A stretch of 64,000 bases of DNA. Origin: Zonotrichia leucophrys gambelii. Taxonomy: Eukaryota; Chordata; Aves; Passeriformes; Passerellidae. The notes under the pieces were generated by a model that saw only the letters and a list, made by a program, of their open reading frames with translations, did not search any database and was not told where the DNA came from. This document shows positions 22,165 to 31,100 of this stretch, one piece after another. The stretch is from contig NW_026992293.1 in the NCBI RefSeq assembly GCF_028769735.1, forward strand, positions 62,001-126,000, read 5' to 3'. Numbering within the stretch: the stretch's first letter is position 1; every line of letters starts with the position of its first letter. A program made the translations under genes and the position numbers.

Positions 22165-25100
22165 GTGAGATGGGGCGCCTCCAGGATTCTCTCTTTTTTT
22201 TTGGGGAGTTTTTGGGGGTTTTTTTGGGTCTTTTTGGGGATTTCTGGTGATGGGCTTGGAGCACCCAATGGGCGTTTTTGGGGGCCACCAGACTCCTGTG
22301 TCCCTTTCCCAGTTTGGGGACAGAGTCCCAGTTCCCATTCCCAGTTTGGGGACAGCCCTAGCCCCCTCCCCAATTTGGGACATCCCCATACCCACCCCAA
22401 ACCCTCCTGTCCCTTGCAGCCCCCTCCCCAATTTGGTGACACCCCCTCCCCAATTTGAGATGTCCCCATTCCCGTCCCACACCCTCCTGTCCCTTGCAGC
22501 CCCCTCCCCAGTCTGGGGACAGCCCCCTCCCCAATTTGGGATGTCCCCATTCCCAACCCACACCCTCCTGTCCCTTGCAGCCCCCTCCTCAATTTGGTCC
22601 CCAATCTGGGGACAGCCCCCTCCCCAGTTTGGGATGTCCCCATTCCCATCCCACACCCTCCTGTCCCTCGCAGCCCTCTCCCCAGTTTGGGATGTCCCCA
22701 TTCCCACCTCTCACCCTCCTGTCCCTTGCAGCCCCCTCCCCAGTTTGGGATGTCCCCATTCCCGTCCCACACCCTCCTGTCCCTTGCAGCCCCCTCCCCA
22801 ATTTGGTGACACCCCCTCCCCAATTTGAGATGTCCCCATTCCCACCCCACACCCTCCTGTCCCTTGCAGCCCCCTCCCCAGTTTGGGGTGTCCCCATTCC
22901 CACCTCTCCCCCTCCTGTCCCTTGCAGCCCCCTCCCCAAATTGAGATGTCCCCATTCTCACCTCTCCCCCTCCTGTCCCTCACAGCCCCCTGCGCCAACG
23001 GTGGCACCGCGGTTGGGGACACCTGCGTTTGTCCCCCCGGCCACTCCGGCCGCCTGTGCGAGACCCCCGACCCCTCCAGCTCGTGCCACAACGGCGGCAC
23101 CGCCGTGGGGACATGGTGCTACTGCCCCCCGGGCTTTGGGGGACCCCGGTGCGAGACCCCCGACCCCGCCAGCGCCTGCCACAACGGGGCCACCGCCTTT
23201 GGGACGCGGTGCGTGTGCCCGCCCGGCTTCCGCGGGGACACCTGCCAGGAGCTGGAGGAGCTCGGGCCGTGCCTCAACGGCGGCACCTTGGAGGAGCAGG
23301 GGACGTGCCGGTGTCCCCCCACGGCCTGGGGACCTCGGTGTGAGTGCACCAGGGCGGGAGTGACCACGGCGGCCGGGAGGGCGTTGTACGTCGGTGACAG
23401 CGCGGGGACAAACGGCGCGGTGACGGCCACCGCCCACCGAGGTGGCACCGTGGATGGGGCGTCGGTGAGGAGGGACAGGGAGGTCACGGCCAGGACTGTG
23501 GAGGGCAATGCCACCGCTGTGGTCATCGGTCATGGTGGCGTGGTGGGGAGGAACGGCACGGTCACCGGAGCGGTCAGTGCCACCACGGTCAGTCACGGGG
23601 TGGTGACCACGGTCAGTCATGGGGTGGCCAGCACGGACCCTGGTGTGGTGACCATCACGGAGGAGGACACAGTGGTCAATGGTGGCACGGACCATGACGT
23701 GGTGACCATGCCAGTCACGGTCAGTCACGGTGTGGCCAGCACGGACCCTGGTGTGGTGACCATCACAGAAGAGGACACAGTGGTCAATGGTGGCACCGAC
23801 CATGATGTGGTGACCATGCCAGTCACGGTCAGTCACGGCGTGGCCAGCACGGACCCTGGTGTGGTGACCATCACAGAAAGGGACAGAGTGGTCAATGGTG
23901 GCACAGACCATGACGTGGTCACCACGGTCAGTCATGGCTTGGCCAGCACGGACCATGACGTGGTCACCACCACATTGAGGGCCACCAGGGTCAGGGGAAG
24001 TGTCCCCATGGCCACCACGCCGATGCAGCCAATGAGAAACGTCACCGCCTCGCCCATGAGGAGCCACTCCAGGGCCACCACCATGGAGGGTGAGACCACG
24101 GCCATGGACGGTGACACCACGGTCACTTGGCCAAACCTCATGGAAGGTGACACCACGGCCATGGAGGAGGAGACCACGGCCATGGATGGTGACACCACGG
24201 CCATGGAAGGTGACACTGAGGCCACCCCCATAGAAGGTGACACCGAGGCCACACCGGTGGCCACCACGGTGGAAAGTGACACCATGGTGGTGCCACCAGG
24301 ACACCTGGGAAGCCACAGCAGGGCCACCACCATGGCAAGGAACACCACCAGGGCCACCACCTTGAATGGTGACACCAGCGTGACCACCGTGGAGAGCCAC
24401 AGGAGGACCATGGAGAACAACACCAGGGCCACCATCACGGAGAGTGACACCACGGCCACCACCTTGGAAAGTGACACCACGGCCATGCCACCGATCATCA
24501 CAGGAGGCCACAACAGGACTGTGGAGAACAACACCAGGGCCACCACCCTGAAAAGTGACACCAGGGCCACCACCCTGCCCAATGACACCGAAGCCACCGG
24601 GGAGCTGTCCCACGTCTCTGCCGGGACCACCGGGGACTTTCTCACCAGCTCCACCGTCCCCACCATGGCCACCATGGCCACCATCTGCCTCTACCTGCCC
24701 CACGGCGCCAGCCCCCCGGCCAGTGAGTGAGCTGGGGGGTCACTGGGGTGGGGTGGGGTCTCCTCCCTGGGGTCTTCTGGGGTCTCCTGGGGTGGGGAGG
24801 AAGAGGAGGATGGATGTTCTGGGGTCTCCTGGGATGGGGGTCTCTGTCCCAAGGATCTTCTGGGTTGGGGTCTCCTTTCCAGGGATCTCCTGGGGTGAAG
24901 GTGAGGAAGAAGAGGAGGATGGAGATTCTGGAGTCTTTTGGGGTGGGGGGTCTCTTTCCCAAGGGTCTTCTGGGGTGGGGGGGAAAAGGATGAAGGTTCT
25001 GGGGTCTTCTGGGGTCTCCTGGGATGGGGGTCTCCTTCCCATGGATCTTCTGGGTTGGGGAGGAAGAAGATGGAGATTCTGGGGTGGGGTCTCCTTCCCA

Positions 25101-28100
25101 TGGAGTTCCTGGGGTGGGGAGGAAGAGGAGGATGGAGGTTCTGGGGTCCCCTGGGGTGGGGGTCTCTGTCCCATGGATCTTCTGGGTTGGGGGTCTCCAT
25201 CCCATGGAACTCTTGGGGTCGAGGTGAAGAAGAGGAGGGTGGAGCCCCTGGTGGTCTCCTGGGATGGGAGTGTCCTTCCCATGGATCTTCTGGGGTGGGG
25301 AGGAAGAGGAGGATGGAGCTTCTGGGGTGGAGAGGAAGAGGAGCATGGAGCTTCTGGTGGTCTTCTGAGGTGGGGAGGAAGATGAAGTTCTGGGGTCTCC
25401 TGGGTTAGGGAGGAGGGGTCTCCTTCTCAGGGGTCTCCTCCAACATGGATGAACGTGAGACCCTCACCCACCACGTCCTTGTCCCCCCATTCCCAGTCGT
25501 GTGCCACAACGGCGGCGTGGCCAACCGCACGCGCTGCCTGTGTCCCCCCGGCTTCTCCGGCCCCACCTGCGAGACCCCCGACCCCGCTGACCGCTGCGCC
25601 GGCGGCAGCACGGCCGTGGGTGACCGCTGCGTCTGCCCGCCCGGCCGAACCGGACCCCGCTGCGCCACCCCGGACCCGGCCACCGCCTGCCGCCACGGGG
25701 GCACCGCCGTGGGCACCCAGTGCTTCTGCCCACCCGGCTTCTCCGGAGAGCGCTGTGAAGACCCCAGACCCACCACGGTGAGGACACCACGCCGGACGAG
25801 GGAGGCGACGAGAAGAACCAGGAGAACCACCACCACCACCACCACCACGGTGGCCACTACTAGAGGTTGGTGGGGTTGGATGGGGTGGGGTGGGGAGACC
25901 CCTCGGCCACCCCAAAATCCATGGGGATTTTGGGGTGTTGCTCCTCACCCCAGGAATTGGGGTTTTTTGTGGTTTTCACCCCAAAATTGGGGGTGTGATG
26001 ATGGTGGAGAGAACTTGGTGGAACTGGGATGGTGGATCTGCCTTGGGTGGGGAGACCCCTCCCCAAATTCATGGGGATTTTGGGGAAGGAGATGTCCCAC
26101 CCAGAAGGAGACCTCAAGGATGGGTGGGGGGGCGGCACCAAGAATTGGGGTTTTTATGATTTTCACCCCAAAATTGGAGGGGCAATGATGGCGGAAATTG
26201 AATGGTGGATCTGCCTTGGGTTGGAAGACCCCCCCACCAATCCATGGAGATTTTGGGGAGGGGGACACCTCATCCAGGAGGTCACCCCAAGCTTGGGTGC
26301 GGCCGTTGGCACCAAGAATTGGGATTTTTGTGGTTTTCGCCCCAAAATTGGTGGGACATTGATGGTGGAACTGGGATGGTGGTCCCATGGAACAGGGATG
26401 GTGGGTTTGGCTGGGATGGGAAGACCCCCTCCCCAAATCCGTAGGAATTTTGGGGTCTTGCCCCCCACCCAGGAGGTCACCCCAAGGTTGGGTGTGGTGG
26501 TGACACCAAGAATTGGGATTTTTGTGCTTTCCCCCCCAAAACTGGAGGTGTGATGATGGTGGGACCAACTTGGTGGAACTGTGAGGGTGGCACTGGTGGT
26601 CCTGGTGACCTCCTCGATGTCCCCAACCCCTGATGTCCCCCCCAGACCCCTGCCTGAACGGGGGGCTCTGGATGGGCACGGCGTGCCTGTGCCCCCCCAA
26701 CATGGACGGTCCTCGCTGCGAGTTCGGTGCCACCACCATCAACCTGACGGCAGGTAAGGGGTGGGACACGCCCACCTGTCACCCCCCTGTCCCCTCCGAG
26801 GTGTCCCCAGGTCATGGACACCTCTGTCCCCGCAGAGCTGGGGCCCTTCGTGACCATGATGGCGCGTGTCACCAACCGGGACTTCTCAGAGGACATGAGG
26901 GACACGTCGTCCCCAGGCCACCGGCGATTCGCTGAGGAGTTCAGCCGGACGGTGAGACCACCATGGGTGGGAGCTCCTGGGGGTGGAGACATCTTGGGGG
27001 ACCACCAGGGTCACCCCAAGGAACCACCTCAGATGTCCATCTCAAGTGTCCCTCCCAAGGGTCCATCCCATGGGTCCATCCTGAGTGTCCATCCCAAGGA
27101 ACCACCCTAAATGTCCATCCCAAGGGTCCATCTCAAGTGTCCACCCCAAGGGTCCATCCCAAGGGTCCATCCCAAGTGTCCATCCCAAGGAACCGTCCCA
27201 AGTGTCCATCCCAAGGGCCCATCTCAAGGGACCCCCAGGATCACCCCAAGGTTCCACCATGAGGACCTCCAGGAGCATCCCAAGGGATCCCCAGGATCAC
27301 CCCAAGTGTCCATCCCAAGTGTCCATCCCAAGGGTTCCACCAAGGACACCTGGAACCACCCCAAGGGTCCACCCCAAGTGTCCACCCCAAGGAACCATCC
27401 CAAGTGTCCATCCCGAGTGTCCATCCCAAGGGATCCACCAAGGTCACCCCAAGAGACAATCCAGAGGATCCAACCTAAGCGATCATCCCCAATGGACCCC
27501 CAGGATCACCCCAAGGTTCCACCCCAATGTTCCACCTGAGACCCCCCCCGGGTGACCGGTGTCCCTCTGTCCCCAGATGGATGGAATCTACCGGAACGTC
27601 CCCGGCTACCGTGGGATCAACATCCTGAGCCTGAGGTGGGATTGGGGTGGGATGGAGAAAAACCTCTGGGGTGGGTGAGGAACATCTGGGGTGGGATGGA
27701 ATCCATGGGGGGGATGTGGTCTATGGGGTGAGATGGGATGGGATGGAGAAGAACCTCTGGGATGGGTGAGGAACACCTGGGATGGGATGGGATCAGTGAG
27801 ATGGGATGGGATGGAGAAGAACCTCTGGGATGGGTGAGGAACCTCTAGGATGGGATCCATGGGGTGGGATGGGAAGGGATCCATGGGATGGGATGGGATG
27901 GGATGGGATGGGATGGGATGGGATGGGATGGGATGGGATGGGATGGGATGGGATGGGATGAGATGGAGAAAAACCTCTGGGATGGGTGAGGAACCTCTGG
28001 GATGGAATGGGATCACTGGGGTGGGATGGGATGGAGAAATTCTGGGATGGGTGAGGAACATCTGGGATGGGATCCATGGGGTGGGATTGGGATGGGATGG

Positions 28101-31100
28101 GATGGAGAAAAACCTCTGGGATGGGTGAGGAACATCTGGAATGGGATCCATGGAGTGGGATGGAGCAGAATCCATGGGATGGGATAGGATGGGATCCATG
28201 GGACAGGATGGGATGGGATGTGTCACCTGAGGACCCCCAAGCCCCCAATCCCCGCCCGTGTCCCCCCAGCCGCGGCAGCGTGGTGGTCAGTTACCGCGTC
28301 CAGCTGCGCCCCCTGCCCACCAACGCCAGCCTGGAGCACCGAGCCCTGGAGCTGCTGGCCGTGACCAACGCCGCGTCCCAGCCCCACAACTGCAGCACCG
28401 CGGCCGGTAGGTGACCCCAACCTGTCCTGGGATGGTCCCCACCACCTCTGGTGGCCCTCAGTGACCACCCCGGGATGTCCATTCCACCAGGTGGGCTCTG
28501 CTTCACGGCCACCTCCGCCAGGGCCACCAGGGCCACCACGATGGCGCTCAATGACACCGGTGAGGCTTGGGGACATCTGGGGATGCTTGGGGTGGACACT
28601 GGGATGGACACTGGGATGGACACTGGGATGGACACTTGGGGTGCACACTTGGGGTGGACACTGGTGGACACTTGGGATGGACAATGGGGTGGATACTGGG
28701 ATGGACACTGGGATGGAAACTTGGAGGGACACTGGGATGGACACTGGGGTGGAAACTTGGGATGGACACTGGGGTGGACACTTGGGATGAACACTGGGAT
28801 GGACACTGGGATGGACACTTGGGATGGACACTGGGATGGAAAAATGGATGAACACTTGGGATATTCCCAGGTGTCCTTGATGGATCCCTTGGTGTGGACA
28901 CTTGGGATGGACACTGGGATGGACATTTGGGGTGGACACTGGGATGGACACTTGGGGTGGTTCCAGGTCTCCTTGGTGGATCCCTTGGTGTGGACACTTG
29001 GGATGGACACTGGGATGGACACTGGGATGGACACTTGGGATGGACACTGGTGGACACTTGGGATGGACACTGGGATGGACACTTGGGATGGACACTTGGG
29101 ATGGACCCTTGGGATGGACACTTGGGATGGACACTTGGGATGGACACTGGGATGGACACTTGGGGTGGACACTTGGGGTGGACACTGGGATGGACACTTG
29201 GGGTGGACACTTGGGATGGACACTGGGATGGACACTTGGGGTGGACACTGGGATGGACACTTGGGATGGACACTTGGGATGGACACTGGGATGGACCCTT
29301 GGGATGGACACTTGGGGTGGACACTGGGATGGACAATTGGGATGGTTCTTGGGACGGACCCTTGGTGTGGACCCTTGGGGAGGTGGGACGAGGACAGGTG
29401 GACTCTTGACCAGGCTTTGTCTTCTCCAGAGCTCTGCCGGACGCACGCTCCGGCCAACTTCAGCCGCTTTTATTTCCCGTACCGCACGGCCAACGGGCTC
29501 CTGTGCGTCACCAACTGCACCCTCAACGTCCCCGGCGCCTTCGACTGCCACCGCGGGCTCTGCCGGCTCACCCTCGACGGGCCCCAGTGCTTGTGAGTTG
29601 GCCACGCCCACCCCTGGCCACGCCCACCACCCCCTGGCCACGCCCACCACCCCCCGGCCACGCCCACTGGTCACACCTTGAGGTGGGACTTGAAGTTGGG
29701 GTCAAATGGGTAAAAAAAGGGAGAAGAAGTTGAATGGCAAAGTTTGACCCCAAATTGGAGATCTTGGCCTCGGCATCGCCAGTGTTGGATGGTTAAGGTC
29801 CCACCAGAACCCAAAACTTTGGCCCCAAAACCTTGGCCCCAAAATTTTGACCCCAAAACCTCGACCCCAAACTTCGGCCTCAAAACCTCAACCCCAAAAC
29901 TTTGACCCCGATGGTCCAACCCTTGGCTCCCGTCAAGTCCTGCCCTTCAAACCCAACCCTTGACCCCCAAACTCAACCCTTGACCCCCAAACCCAACCAT
30001 TGACCTCCAAATTTAACCCTTGGCCCCCCCAAACTCCTTGACCACCTCAAACCTCAATCCCAACCCATGGTCATGGTGGTGGAACTCTAGGGAAGCCTCC
30101 TGTGATTCCAGTGGGTTCCTGGGAGGTTCCTCCCACCCTGGGAGGGGCTGAGGACCCTCCCCATGATCTGTGACCTGTCACATGTCACGTGTCGCGTGTT
30201 ACATGTCACCTGTGGCCCTCAAACCCAACCCTTGACCCCCAAACTCAATCCTTGACCCCCCAAACCACCCCTTGACCACCTCAAACCGCAATCCCAGCCA
30301 ATGGTCGTGGTGATGGATCTCCAGGGAAGTCTCCTGTGATTCCAGCCGGTTCCTGGGAGGTTCCTCCCACCCTGGGAGGGGCTGAGGACCCTCCCCATGA
30401 CCTGTCACCTGTCACCTGTCACCTGTGGCCCTCAAATCCAACCCTTGACCCCCAAACCCAACCCTTGACCCTCAAACCCAACCCTTGACCCCCAACTCCA
30501 ACCAATGATGACCAAATCCAACTTTTACCCCCAAACTCAACCCTTGATCTCCAAACTCAACCCTGGACCCCCAAACCCCTTGACCACCTCAAACCCCAAT
30601 CCCAACCCATGGTCATGATGGAAGACCTCCTGTGATTCCAGTGGGTTCCTGGGAGGTTCCTCCCATCCTGGGAGGGGCTGAGGACCCTCCCCATGATCTG
30701 TGACCTGTCACATGTCACGTGTCACATGTCACATGTCACATGTCACCTGTCCCCTGTCACCTGCAGCTGCCCGGACCTGCCCTGGTACCTCTCGGCCGGT
30801 GACCGCTGCCAGACCCACATCAGCAAGCTGGGGCTGGGCCTGGGCGTGGGGCTGGGGCTGGGCCTGACCATCCTCATCCTCCTCATCCTCTGCATCGTCC
30901 TCACCGTCCGCCTGGCCCGCGGGACGAGGAAATCACCTGGGGCCAGGTGAGGGCACCGCAGGAAGGGGATTTGGGGGTGGTGGGACCCCAAAATTTGGTG
31001 TCCACCAGCTTTGCTCCATGAGGGGCAAAGTGGTTTTTTTTTTATTTAGGATTATTTTTGTTCGTTTGGGGTTTTCTTAAAGAAGCCGTAAAATTTCCAA

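Noticed and set aside
22958..24703. Minus-strand open frame of about 580 codons opposite the M2 EGF/Thr exon
   Set aside because: The plus strand encodes cysteine-perfect EGF modules and phase-matched splice sites, while the antisense product is Gly/His/Val-rich without recognisable features.
28560..29400. Array of regularly repeated short units resembling a CRISPR
   Set aside because: Units are contiguous without unique spacers and lie in a eukaryotic intron; the same holds for the other arrays in the window.
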